The position numbers and the translations under genes are program-made. Below the pieces are notes generated by a model. The model had not been told where the DNA came from. It ran no database searches and was given only the letters and a program-made list of their open reading frames with translations. From Polychytrium aggregatum (Eukaryota > Chytridiomycota > Chytridiomycetes > Polychytriales), in the NCBI RefSeq assembly GCF_025602895.1, contig NW_026516212.1, forward strand, positions 1-64,000: DNA of 64,000 nt, written 5' to 3'. Shown here piece after piece: positions 30,612 to 39,520 of the stretch (positions are counted from its first letter, which is position 1; every line of letters begins with the position of its first letter).

Positions 30612-31309
30612 GATACGAGACGTTTGAGTCACTGGATGGTGGCGATCGAGGGGGATGAGCGCAGAACCCAGGCTTTTTGTCGACCCCAAGCAGAAAACGC
30701 AACCCCTCGGACATCTGCCACACCCACGCGAGTCGCGCACAAGGCGCTTATGTCAGCCGTTGGTGCATGTGATGGCGTCAGCCATGCACCTCTCTATTGG
30801 CGCATCCTCGAGCCACCAATCACCGCGACCCCCAGCGGCCTGGCTGTGCTGTGAACCACTCGCGACGCGACGAGTGGGGCCAGCCAAACGCGCACAATCC
30901 ACCGCGTCCGTGTGTGGCCAGAGGCACCCACGCCTGGGTCAGCATTGCCATTGCGCTCATGTATTCATGGACGAGACGGCGACATGTGGATCTGGAACAT
31001 TTCAAGTCCATGACGACCATCATCTTGGTTGAGTCGTCGAAGGTGTTCCTGGGCATGTTCATTGTCCCCTGGCTGGCTGCTGCTCGGATCGTAGATCGTG
31101 GCGAAGTGTGGGATGCCTGCCCACCGAGTTTTGTTGGATGCGCAAAGTTGTGGGTGAACCTGGCCGCTTTGTGCTCGGGAGGTGGCTGCGTCGCACCACA
31201 AACGAAGACCAGTCGCCGCTGCGGCAAGCGGCTGGACAAGACCCCCTCGAAGACAAAAAGACACGGCGCCTCCCCCCTTGATCGCCTGTCCATACCACCC
31301 CATTTCACC
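30612..31309. other. Intergenic region between divergent Sel1 genes
   Basis: About 700 bp without a convincing gene. It holds the second copy of the CCAAT block (30769-30842) and words shared with 27760-27800. The open frame crossing it on the plus strand lacks protein-like features upstream of 31310. Confidence 0.5.
30769..30842. promoter_or_regulatory. Shared promoter block with paired CCAAT boxes (copy 2)
   Basis: Matches 27837-27909. It lies 158-231 bp upstream of the minus-strand Sel1 ATG and about 470 bp upstream of the plus-strand Sel1-like gene, so it could serve both. Confidence 0.6.
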
Positions 31310-32122
31310 ATGTCGATCGCCGACTTTCGTCGCCAACTTCGAGAGATCGCCCCTTGTGTCGATCCCACTATTCACAGCTTCATCGAGCGCTGCGAGGAAC
31401 TCATCGATGCGTCCCTCCCACTCAAGGACGTTCGGTCGGCCTGGAAATCCCCCAAGTCCCTGCTCGAGAGGAGCGCCAAGAAGCTTCGTATACGCAAGTT
31501 TGAATTCTACCTCGCCTGGATGCACTACCTCGGTCTGGGGACACCTGTGGACACCGACAAGGCCTTTGCGCTGTGGAAGAAGGTCTACGAACGCAGCCAA
31601 GATCCGATCTTGATGAACCTGGCTGGCTTCATCGTCAAGTGTTGCTACGCTGCTGGCCAGTGCAGATCCTTCAATTGGTGCGAAGTTGAGATGAATACCT
31701 CCGAGTGGACTCTTGGCTGCGAACAAGTCCAGCTTCGATGCTTGCAGTTTTGCACACTCGGAGCTGAGCAGGGTGACTGGTTCTGCCAGTTCCTCAAGGC
31801 CCAATGCCTTCTCAATGGAGTTGGGCTCCAGGAACCCGATTTCGGCAGCGCATTTATGATTCTCGAAGGGCTAGCGCTACGAGGACATGCCATCGCACAG
31901 TGTCATCTCGGCGAGATGATTGAGGATGGACTCACTCCCCAGCCCAAGGACGGCCCCAGCATGACGTGGTGGTACGCACAGGCTGCAGCACAAGGGTACC
32001 CTGAAGCTCAATACGCTCTTGGACGCTGTCATTTGATGGACGATGATCGTCTCGACTTGGCCATGTTCTGGTTCGAGCTGGCAGCTCGGAACGGACATGG
32101 AGATGCGATTGCGATGCTTTGA
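31310..32122 (+). CDS. Sel1-like protein
   Basis: 270 residues, ATG at 31310 (MSIADFRRQLREIAP). An N-terminal helical region is followed by weak then clear Sel1 motifs (AFALWKKVYERSQDP, AIAQCHLGEMIEDGL, WYAQAAAQGYPEAQYALGRC, WFELAARNGHGDA). It is a paralogue of the split gene on the opposite strand: both share the LAGFIVKCCYAAG / LAGFLVHWCYAAG segment and the GDWFCQFLKAQC / GNWFCEFLLAQC segment. The two converge, with 70 bp between stops. Confidence 0.8.
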   Translation: MSIADFRRQLREIAPCVDPTIHSFIERCEELIDASLPLKDVRSAWKSPKSLLERSAKKLRIRKFEFYLAWMHYLGLGTPVDTDKAFALWKKVYERSQDPILMNLAGFIVKCCYAAGQCRSFNWCEVEMNTSEWTLGCEQVQLRCLQFCTLGAEQGDWFCQFLKAQCLLNGVGLQEPDFGSAFMILEGLALRGHAIAQCHLGEMIEDGLTPQPKDGPSMTWWYAQAAAQGYPEAQYALGRCHLMDDDRLDLAMFWFELAARNGHGDAIAML

Positions 32123-32192
32123 AAATACAGTCATTCATACCACCACACACATACAAGCATGAGCGAGGTATCTGGGTATATATATTCACATT

Positions 32193-32300
32193 TCAGAGGA
32201 GCAGATCCAACAACTTCAAAGAATCACCAGCAGCAGTGTGTCCATGGTCGACAGCCAGCTGGTAGAAATATTTTGCCACTCGAATGTCAGAGGTGGCGCC
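32193..32300 (-). pseudogene. Split Sel1-like gene, 3' part
   Basis: Last ~35 codons of the gene that starts at 36012. It reads from the target duplication GCGCC (32296-32300) to a TGA at 32195-32193 and encodes the end of a Sel1 repeat (KYFYQLAVDHGHTAAG) and a Leu-rich tail. Removing element D and one GCGCC gives 753 nt, an exact 251 codons, so the gene was intact until the insertion. Confidence 0.8.
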
Positions 32301-32527
32301 TGTCAAGACTGGACAACGGGGCAAGCAGGGAAGTGCGCAAGAGTCCTAATACAAGACTCGAACGTAGGGAGAGGAGCGGGGACTGGACTGGGACACAGAG
32401 TGTCAAGTGTAAAGCCAAAGTTTTATTCTAGATCCAAGGCTTAGGATACTAAAAATACAAAGTTCATTTCAAGGACAAGGCAAGATAACTAGGCAAGATA
32501 CAAGGCAAGGAAACTCGGTTCATGACA
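32301..32527 (-). repeat. D 3' LTR
   Basis: 227 bp, identical in appearance to 35136-35362. It contains a minus-strand AATAAAA poly(A)-type signal. Confidence 0.93.
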
Positions 32528-32538
32528 CTATCTCCCCC

Positions 32539-33843
32539 TTATAGGTCAGCCATAATGGCTCGATAGGACTGGAACATGAACGGCACCCCAGCTCGGGCTT
32601 TTCCGAAATTCAGTGTCAGCATCGGTTTCGAACCGGCAACCTCCAGACTGGTATGCAGACACCTTAAACGAACTCGGCGAACTGGGGCACTGGCAGGGGA
32701 CTCGGAACGGCGGATGAAACCCTTGGACAAGTTTTCTTGGATGTAGGTGTGGAGGGCGTCCATCTCCGGCTTGGAGAGGTTGTAGACGGGCCCAAACGAC
32801 GGAGACGCACCTTCGACCAACGGGATCGTGTGGTCGTGAGGGCGGTGCTGGGGGAGCTTGTCGGCCTCGGACTTGGAAAACACCTTGGCAAAGGACGAGT
32901 ACTTGGAGGGGACAGAGGGTTCGGCCTTGGGCTTGGCTCCAGCGTCGACGGAGCAGAGGGACAGGACTCGGGCAGCATCCAAGAGGAACACTTCCAGGCC
33001 TTCCTTCTGGACGGCGTGCTGGAAGGGGATGCTGCCGATCAGGCTGACGCTGGGCAGGGACGGGGTCTTGGTCTTGGTCTTTGGGACGGCAGGAGGCAAG
33101 GCAGGACTGGGCTTGGGCACGGCAGGAGGCAAGGCAGGGAGGATCTCGGGCTCGGCTGGGGACTCGGCTGGGGACTTCTTGGACTCGGGCAGGGACACGG
33201 CAGGCTCGGCGGGGACCTCAGCAGGGGACTCGGCAGGCGGCTCGGCAGGGCTGGACCTAGAGGACTGTGGCTCGGGAGAGAACGGGGAGGCCAAACTGTG
33301 GATAGAGGTGCAAGGCAAGAAAATAGAGTCATGGTGCCAGTCAAAGTAGGGTTTGTGTTTCTTGATCCAATCCATACCCAAGATGATCGGGTATGAAGCC
33401 AAGGGAATCAGCGCGAACGAGATTTGTTCATAGTGGCTGATGCCTGTGATCATAGAAACACAAACTCCAAGACTAGACTCCATCGAAGAACCATCGGCAA
33501 GAGTGATGACGAAGGAAGTTTCAAAGGTGGGGAGAGCGTGGGTTGCGGCGAATCCAGTGTCCATAAACGAAGTAACCGCGCCGGTATCGATCATGGCGGT
33601 TGCCCGTATGGACTCTGGACCGCACAGCAGAGTCACAGCGAGGGAGGGCTGACGTTGGATGTCAGGCTCGGGAGGCGAAGACGAAGAAGCAAGAGCGGTG
33701 GAAACGGTGGCAATGGTGACGGGGGCAAGATGGCAAAAGGCAGAAGAGTGATTTACCGTGGAGACATTTACAGGAGGAAGATTTATGACATGATTGACGC
33801 CTAGGAAAGCTCCTCCGACCTTTTCTAGGCAGAGAAGTTTTCC
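32539..33843 (-). pseudogene. D pol, truncated (protease and start of RT only)
   Basis: The frame is -1 relative to D gag and open from the overlap. It has a retropepsin (MIDTGAVTSFMD, then IILGMDWI), a long Pro/Ala/Glu-rich linker, and the first RT segment (MDALHTYIQENLSKGFIRR). Homology to gypsy RT stops abruptly after SPASAPV, and about 45 unrelated codons lead to the stop near the polypurine tract. RT, RNase H and integrase are missing, so an internal deletion made this a non-autonomous element. Confidence 0.85.
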
Positions 33844-35063
33844 TGGTCGTCAAGTTTATTCACATCAACGACAGCCAAAGAAGCATCGATGGCAGCCAAG
33901 CGGGAGGAGGTCTTATTGGGGCAGCGAAGGGCAATGTGTCCTTCCTGCTTGCAATAAAAGCAGCGGTTGGCAGCACGGAGGGCGGCCTTGTCCTCGGCGG
34001 TCAGCCTGCGAGCGGAAGCCTGGCTGAGGTCCATGGGCTGCGGAACGTTGAAGGCTTGAGCGGGGCGAGGAGGAGGAGCAGGAGCGAACGGACGAGGAGC
34101 CGGACGGAAAGGGAGAGGAGCCGGACGAGCAGGAGCAGGAGCAGGAGCGGAGCGGTGGTTGGGACGGCGGGAGCGTTGGTCCTCCTGGCGGTTGTCGATG
34201 GCGATCGCCGCTTGCATGAGATCTTCGAGGTTGTCGAAGGAGCGGCGGGAGAGTTCGTCTTGGACCGAGGGCTTGAGTCCACTCTCGAAGTGGAACATGA
34301 GAGGGTCTTGGGACCAAGTGACGAGGTGGACGGCTTGGCGGCGGTACTCGGCGGCATAGGCGGCGGCGGAGGTGACTTGGTAAAGCCTGACCATCTCGCG
34401 AGCAGCGGCGATGGTGGGCTGAACCTGGCCAAAGGCAGCACGGAGCCACTCGGAGAAACCGGCAAAGTCACGGATGGCAGGGGGGGAGCACTCGGGGTCT
34501 CTCTCCAACTGATCGATGTACGGCTGCATGTAGTCTGCAGCAGTACCATCGAGATAGGATAAGGCGTAAAACACCTTATCCCTTTCAGTCTGGAAGAGGG
34601 GAGGGTTGGACACGAAGGCCAGTCTGCAATGCGAGAGGAAGGCATTGCAGCGGCTCGGGTCCTTACCAGAGAAGCGGTCGGGAGGACCTATCTGCCTGGT
34701 GGCAGAGTTGCGACCAGCAGAGTGATCCTCGGGGTCTTGGGCAGGATCATCGACGTCGTCAGGTACGCCGAAGTAGGGGCGACCTGCGCGACGGATCGGG
34801 GCGGGAGCGGGAGCAGGAGGAGGTAGCTGGGCCTGGTAGCTGCGGAGGGCCTCCTGGACACTGGCGGCGACAACTTGGCGGACATCCTCTTCACGGCGAG
34901 CCAGGACCTGGTCCATACGATCGGTGATGCGGTTGAGCGCATCATCCTGATCGTGGAGGAACTTGGAAAAGTCCTGGAGAGAACGGGCGTTCTCGGCGGA
35001 CTGGATAATGACCGCACGGATGGCCTGGAGCTCGGGCTCGGAAAGGCCAGAAGGGGAAGCCAT
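33825..35063 (-). CDS. gag: D Gag
   Basis: 412 residues from the ATG at 35063 (MASPSGLSEPELQ). It has an N-terminal coiled-coil-like region (LNRITDRMDQVLARREEDV), a capsid core (CNAFLSHCRLAFVSN, FSEWLRAAFGQVQ), an Ala/Pro/Arg-rich linker and a CCHC knuckle (CFYCKQEGHIALRC). Intact, so D could be mobilised if another element supplies Pol. The Gag stop is preceded by G GAA AAC (33837-33843), a weaker relative of the slip site in A, B and C. Confidence 0.9.
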   Translation of the reverse strand: MASPSGLSEPELQAIRAVIIQSAENARSLQDFSKFLHDQDDALNRITDRMDQVLARREEDVRQVVAASVQEALRSYQAQLPPPAPAPAPIRRAGRPYFGVPDDVDDPAQDPEDHSAGRNSATRQIGPPDRFSGKDPSRCNAFLSHCRLAFVSNPPLFQTERDKVFYALSYLDGTAADYMQPYIDQLERDPECSPPAIRDFAGFSEWLRAAFGQVQPTIAAAREMVRLYQVTSAAAYAAEYRRQAVHLVTWSQDPLMFHFESGLKPSVQDELSRRSFDNLEDLMQAAIAIDNRQEDQRSRRPNHRSAPAPAPARPAPLPFRPAPRPFAPAPPPRPAQAFNVPQPMDLSQASARRLTAEDKAALRAANRCFYCKQEGHIALRCPNKTSSRLAAIDASLAVVDVNKLDDQENFSA

Positions 35064-35135
35064 TGGTAAAAGAGATAGCGAAGGGAACGGGGGCAAAGGC
35101 AGGGCAAGTGGGGGGTTGTTGAAGGTCTTGCCAAG

Positions 35136-35362
35136 TGTCAAGACTGGACAACGGGGCAAGCAGGGAAGTGCGCAAGAGTCCTAATACAAGACTCGAACGT
35201 AGGGAGAGGAGCGGGGACTGGACTGGGACACAGAGTGTCAAGTGTAAAGCCAAAGTTTTATTCTAGATCCAAGGCTTAGGATACTAAAAATACAAAGTTC
35301 ATTTCAAGGACAAGGCAAGATAACTAGGCAAGATACAAGGCAAGGAAACTCGGTTCATGACA
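35136..35362 (-). repeat. D 5' LTR
   Basis: 227 bp. The bases beside it on the minus strand (CTTGGCAAGA) can pair at 9 of 10 positions with the complement of 35324-35333 inside the LTR, a possible decayed self-priming pair. Confidence 0.9.
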
Positions 35363-36012
35363 GCGCCCAAACCAGCCTCCACGCAGTGCGCCAACTTGTA
35401 CATGGCATCAGCGTACCCCTGGTTCGCTGCTGCAAAGTAGAGATGTGTCATCATCATTTGGTCTGCACTTGACTTGGTGAATCGCTCTTGAATGCAGTCA
35501 GCCAAGGCGCACTGGGCGACAGCGCGACCCTCCAAGGCAAGCTGCTCGAGCAGCGACGATGCGTATTCTAGATTGCAGCTGGGGGCTCCGATGCTGTGGA
35601 TCCAGCACTGGGCGAGGAGGAACTCGCAGAACCAGTTGCCTCGCCCATTTCCTTCTTGACACCACTCAAAGAGTTCGCGGTGGAGCTGGGTTTTCCCTTC
35701 CCAGTCGGTCATGACGAACTCGGCTTCGTTCCAGTCGCTCGCAATGCCCACGCCAGCGGCGTAGCACCAATGGACCAGGAATCCAGCGAGGTCGCCAAGG
35801 ACGTCGGCCTTGCTGTCGTCGTAGATCTGGAACCAGAGCTGGAATGCTTCTTCACGTTTGTGTTGCAGGAAGAGATCACAGGCCCAACGGAAATTGCAGA
35901 CGTCTTGAACCATGGCGATGACATCGACGTCGTCGTGTCTCGAGTTCTCCTGGCCAAGACGAGCGAGCCAGCGGCGGTAGAGAGCGATTTCGTCTGCGGC
36001 GATGGTGGTCAT
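35363..36012 (-). pseudogene. Split Sel1-like gene, 5' part
   Basis: ATG at 36012 (MTTIAADEIALYRRW), about 120 bp after the thymidylate kinase stop on the same strand. It encodes the N-terminal helical region and Sel1-like motifs (FQLWFQIYDDSKAD, LLEQLALEGRAVAQCALADC, LYFAAANQGYADAMYKLAHC). It is cut by element D at codon ~215 and now runs into the LTR after GLGA, gaining a short foreign tail. About 34 C-terminal codons are displaced to 32193-32295. Confidence 0.82.
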
Positions 36013-36134
36013 TTTCGGAGTTGCGACTAGGAGAGCGATCGAGTATCTGCGATTTTTTATGGGGGGCGACGAAGCGGACGACATCGACAGCGGCAGACCC
36101 CACCCCCCACCGCACGGCCACCCCGGTCGTCGTG

Positions 36135-36728
36135 TCAAGGCAGCGAAACGCAGCGCTGGGCAGCGACAAGGACCTCCTTGGCCACGTTCTCCGGAGGCAG
36201 GCTGGCGTCGAGGACCACCCAGCTCGCATCCTGCAATTCAGCAAAGGCGTTGTACACTCTCTGCTGCAGCTCGACGTTTTCGTATAGCTCAGCCCCATAG
36301 CCGCCCCGCCCTGCGGCGACGGTGGGTGGTGCGTCCAGATAGATGACGAGATCTGGGTGGGGAAGCCCGATATCGGTGGCTCTGCACCACTCGACATCGA
36401 GGCCTCGGGCCATGGAGTACGCCAGCCCAGAGTGGACGTATCTGTCCAGCACCAGCGTCACCCCGGCGCGCTGCTGACGCTCCATCCAGGCCTTGAAGCC
36501 CCAGCGATTTGCCGAGAAGAGGAGGTGGATGCTGTGGTCGTCGAGCTCGGCGTCGCCCTTCAGATGGCGATCGATGATCTTGCCGATGACGGTGGTGCGA
36601 TCGGGGAACTTGACGAGCTCCGTGGGCACCCCGGCATCGCGGAGACGCTGAACGAGAAGGGCAGCTTGCGTGCTCTTGCCAGAGCGATCACAACCCTCGA
36701 TGGCGATGAGGGCACCCCTGGACGCCAT
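36135..36728 (-). CDS. CDC8: Thymidylate kinase (dTMP kinase)
   Basis: 197 residues, a usual length for the family, ATG at 36728 (MASRGALIAIEGCDR). It phosphorylates dTMP to dTDP for DNA synthesis. Visible motifs are the P-loop EGCDRSGKST at residues 11-20, the FPDRTT dTMP-binding segment, the DRYVHSG motif near residue 95, PDLVIYLDAPP, and a lid region with GRGGYGAELYE. All expected key residues are present. Single-copy housekeeping gene, useful as an anchor for assigning the organism. Symbol given by homology to yeast CDC8. Confidence 0.94.
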   Translation of the reverse strand: MASRGALIAIEGCDRSGKSTQAALLVQRLRDAGVPTELVKFPDRTTVIGKIIDRHLKGDAELDDHSIHLLFSANRWGFKAWMERQQRAGVTLVLDRYVHSGLAYSMARGLDVEWCRATDIGLPHPDLVIYLDAPPTVAAGRGGYGAELYENVELQQRVYNAFAELQDASWVVLDASLPPENVAKEVLVAAQRCVSLP

Positions 36729-37005
36729 GATTCGCTCGCTCTACCACCAACCCCCCAGAAAACGAATGCTGTGTCCAGCGCGAGTGGATATTTGTATTTG
36801 TGCGATGCCCTACTCCTCTTGCTTGGGTGCAAGAGTAGACTTGATGGTGTCGGGGTGTGTGGCGGGGTGTCTCCCTGGATTGGAGAGGAGGAAAGCGAGT
36901 CCCCCAGCAACCCCGCCGACTCACCGACCCATAAGAGTCGCGATCGCCGAAACCCGCACCTCGCCCTCATCGCATTCGCCTTCCCTCAACTGCTTACCCC
37001 CAGTC

Positions 37006-37851
37006 ATGGATCATCCCGCCAAGAAACGTCGTCTCATCTCGGCCCCGGCTCCTCCAGTCCAGCAAGTATCGGACATCCCTGATCTAGCTCCCCAGGTCCA
37101 GCAAGACACTGATGCTCCTCCCCAGTCCGAGTCTGTGGGTGATCAGATCTCTACAACAAGCGTGGAGATGACCGAGCCTACCGGCCCTGCACCAGCCCAA
37201 CCACCCAAGCCCGCCAAGAAGCGCAATCCCAGGACCAAGACGATCCCGGAAGGAACCCAGGTCTTCAATGGGCATCCGCTGCTCCAACCCTATCCCCAGA
37301 ACCTGCTTTCTCCTCGCGACCCCAACAGCACCGACCCGGTGGATCCGATCATCCGCATGCACAAAAATGCACGAAGATGCCAAGACACACCATTGGGGTT
37401 CATCAGCGTTGTCAAGCTCCCAGATGGTAGATCGCTTGTTGATGCTCGAGAGGCCATCGCTCTTGCTGATGGCAAGCATCATTTCCGGGGCTATACTCCC
37501 AATAGGACCAAAGAAGCCAAGGCTGAGGCAAACAGCATCATGGTCAAATGGTCCAGGACTCTCACTACCATTCCAGCTGTGTACATCAAGTTTGGAAAGG
37601 CCATACATGCAGTTCCCTTTGTCGATGATGACGGGTTCTTGGATATTATCGAGATGGGTTTTGGAGGCCGAACAAAGATTGAAAAAGCCAGACAGCGCCG
37701 ATTTGTGAAGGCAGTCCTAGCATATGATCTCCAAACTCTTGATGAGATTCGTGAAGAGATGGAGTTTGAAAATCGCCGCCAGGAGAACGAAAATCAAAAC
37801 TTTGTATTTATTACTTGTGCTGCGTTTCAACGAAGGAACAGGGAACAATAA
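37006..37851 (+). CDS. Unknown protein with basic N-terminus
   Basis: 281 residues, ATG at 37006 (MDHPAKKRRLISAP). The frame is open upstream but that part overlaps the promoter side of thymidylate kinase and looks non-coding. It begins with a KKRR nuclear-signal-like cluster, then a Pro/Gln/Thr-rich low-complexity stretch and a second basic cluster (PAKKRNPRTK). The folded C-terminal half contains VKLPDGRSLVDAREAI, FRGYTPNRTKEAKAE and a charged helix. Family not recognised. It is followed directly by a 35-bp tandem repeat and Fanzor-derived sequence; no evidence links it to them functionally. Confidence 0.6.
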   Translation: MDHPAKKRRLISAPAPPVQQVSDIPDLAPQVQQDTDAPPQSESVGDQISTTSVEMTEPTGPAPAQPPKPAKKRNPRTKTIPEGTQVFNGHPLLQPYPQNLLSPRDPNSTDPVDPIIRMHKNARRCQDTPLGFISVVKLPDGRSLVDAREAIALADGKHHFRGYTPNRTKEAKAEANSIMVKWSRTLTTIPAVYIKFGKAIHAVPFVDDDGFLDIIEMGFGGRTKIEKARQRRFVKAVLAYDLQTLDEIREEMEFENRRQENENQNFVFITCAAFQRRNREQ

Positions 37852-37886
37852 ATCTTCTTGTCTCATGTGTCCGAGTGTGTCTCAAT

Positions 37887-38061
37887 GTACCTTATGTCCC
37901 GGTAATGGAGTGACAAGCAGAGTACCTTACGCCACGGTAATGGAGTGACAAGTAGAGTACCTTACGCCACGGTAATGGAGTGACAAGCAGAGTACCTTAC
38001 GCCACGGTAATGGAGTGACAAGCAGAGTACCTTACGCCACGGTAATGGAGTGACAAACAGC
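37887..38061. repeat. 35-bp tandem repeat, five units
   Basis: Unit starts GTACCTTACGCCACG and continues GTAATGGAGTGACAAGCAGA. Units begin at 37887, 37922, 37957, 37992 and 38027, with one to four substitutions among them. The last unit blends into Fanzor-derived sequence (GACAAACAGCAGTACTTC). There are no unique spacers, so it is not a CRISPR array. Confidence 0.92.
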
Positions 38062-38371
38062 AGTACTTCAGCCTGACTCGGCGACGGCGATTCAAGCGAC
38101 TCGATCTCCACAGCAAGCGACAGCGCACTGCCCACGAGATGTGCAAGCAGGTCATTGACCAGGTACCACCGGAGACCGAGGTGGTGATTGCCTTTGGGAA
38201 TGCCTCCTGGAAGCAATGGGATGGATATGCGTCCAGTCCACAGAGGCTCGGAATCGCCAAGTATTTCGCGCAGTTCACCCACCAGAGACACCCACAAGGA
38301 CAGGAAACAATCGCACGGTCTGTGTCGCTGATGCCAGGAAGGAACTGTCCCGTTTCTTTCTGGTTTGACTG
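38051..38371 (+). pseudogene. Relic right end of a second Tc1-Fanzor element
   Basis: 38051-38297 matches Fanzor codons ~680-762 of the full gene (RRRRFKRLDLHSKRQR, VVIAFGNASW) at roughly 90% by eye. The zinc finger and RuvC-III part is deleted, and 38299-38371 matches the conserved 3' end of the full element, finishing with the same 26-bp right TIR (38346-38371) followed by TA. It is dead as a gene, but the right-end region that would encode the guide RNA scaffold is partly kept. It lies 44 bp before the left TIR of the full element. Confidence 0.85.
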
Positions 38372-38417
38372 TATATTCAAGGTCGTTCTGTCAATCTCAG
38401 AAGGCAAGTCTGAGATA

Positions 38418-38443
38418 CAGCCAATCCAATAAAAAACGGGACA
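38418..38443 (+). repeat. Left TIR of the Tc1-Fanzor transposon
   Basis: Starts CAGCCAATCC, ends AAACGGGACA, preceded by TA. With the relic right TIR at 38346-38371 it forms a ~98-bp imperfect palindrome. Confidence 0.88.
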
Positions 38444-38500
38444 CCCAGGTTTTGACCATTGATCGAATATTTTGTTACCCAAAACCATCGCGCGCTGGCC

Positions 38501-39433
38501 ATGACCATTCGCCACACATCCGACTTTCGCACCGCCGCATTGCGATGCTACGCCCTCATCCATAGCCTGCGTAAGGTCGCCTCCATATTCAGTGTATCCA
38601 AGAGCACCATCCATCGATGGCACCGAGGATGCAAGCTGGATGACCCATCCCGGGTCCCAGCTCGCAGATCCACTTTCTTCGAGCAGGCATGTCCAGTCAT
38701 TCGCACCCTGATTGAACAGGACCCGTTCCAGACTGGTCCTGTGTTGCGGTGCAAGCTCGAGTCCATCCTCCAGAGGAAAGTATCACTCTCACTCTGCCAC
38801 ACTGCCATCCAGCGAGCAGGCCTCTCACACAAGAGGGCAACACACCTCTACAAGTCCAAGCGACTGGATGAGCGAGTGGCACAGTTCAGGGACCAGGTCC
38901 GCTCCATCGACCCGCGGCGATTCGTTTTTGTCGATGAGACAGGGATCAGGAGATCCATTTTCCCTCTCTACGGATACTCACCGAAGGGCGTCCCACTCCG
39001 TCAGCGCAATCACATGAAGCACAAGTCTGTCTCGGCTGCATTTGCCATCAACCACTCTGGTGTGCTGCATCGCATGTACATCCCCACAACATTCAAGACA
39101 CACTCGATGGTCGAGTTCTTTGAGCGAGCGGCCTTCCCAGATGGCTCTGTGATTGTGATGGACAATGTCAGCATGCACAAGACAATGGCTGTCCTGGACT
39201 GCATCGAGCGCCGAGGATGGTCAGTGATCTTCACCCCATCTGCTTCACCCGACTTCAATCCCATCGAGAACTTCTTTGGGATTGTGAAGCATCAGTACAG
39301 GAAGGCAGCAGCGCTGAATGCGTCTGAGGGGTTCAAGATCGGGATGGTGACCCTGTTCGAGTCCGCCGTGCGGAGGGTGCTTCCAGATGTCTTCCCACCG
39401 CTGATTGAGCGCGCGATGCGTTTCTGGGCGTGA
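38501..39433 (+). CDS. Tc1/IS630-like DD34E transposase
   Basis: 310 residues, ATG at 38501 (MTIRHTSDFRTAALR). An N-terminal helix-turn-helix (RKVASIFSVSKSTIHRWH) should bind the TIRs, with a second HTH-like region around LSLCHTAIQRAGLSHK. The catalytic triad is complete: D in FVFVDETGIRR, D in VIVMDNVSMHK, and E in DFNPIENFF, with 34 residues between the last two, the DD34E spacing of Tc1-like and IS630-like enzymes. It excises and inserts DNA at TA. Not frameshifted, so the element may be autonomous apart from damage by A2. It is followed after 87 bp by Fanzor. Confidence 0.93.
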   Translation: MTIRHTSDFRTAALRCYALIHSLRKVASIFSVSKSTIHRWHRGCKLDDPSRVPARRSTFFEQACPVIRTLIEQDPFQTGPVLRCKLESILQRKVSLSLCHTAIQRAGLSHKRATHLYKSKRLDERVAQFRDQVRSIDPRRFVFVDETGIRRSIFPLYGYSPKGVPLRQRNHMKHKSVSAAFAINHSGVLHRMYIPTTFKTHSMVEFFERAAFPDGSVIVMDNVSMHKTMAVLDCIERRGWSVIFTPSASPDFNPIENFFGIVKHQYRKAAALNASEGFKIGMVTLFESAVRRVLPDVFPPLIERAMRFWA

Positions 39434-39520
39434 ATCATACCATCGAAAAAGTGCGTCATAATCACCCTTGGTTTTTTCTTGCCTATAGGTAGAATCAACG
39501 GGGTGTCGAAATCGCGACAG

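Larger units (their letters stand above)
32301..35362 (-). mobile_element. Non-autonomous Ty3/gypsy element D
   Basis: 3062 bp with 227-bp LTRs (32301-32527 and 35136-35362), target duplication GCGCC and a polypurine tract AAGGGGGAGATAG. It keeps a full gag but pol stops at the beginning of RT, so it must borrow enzymes from a relative. LTR ends are TGTCAAG...CATGACA. Confidence 0.93.

Noticed and set aside
30797-31309. N-terminal extension of the Sel1-like gene at 31310
   Set aside because: The frame is open but low in protein-like character and overlaps the conserved CCAAT block; the ATG at 31310 has a better context and matches its paralogue's start.
37852-38050. Left end of the relic Fanzor element
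   Set aside because: No TIR, transposase or Fanzor N-terminal sequence is found here; only the tandem repeat precedes the relic, so the left end is lost.
37887-38061. CRISPR array
   Set aside because: The 35-bp units are directly adjacent with no unique spacers, and the genome is eukaryotic.
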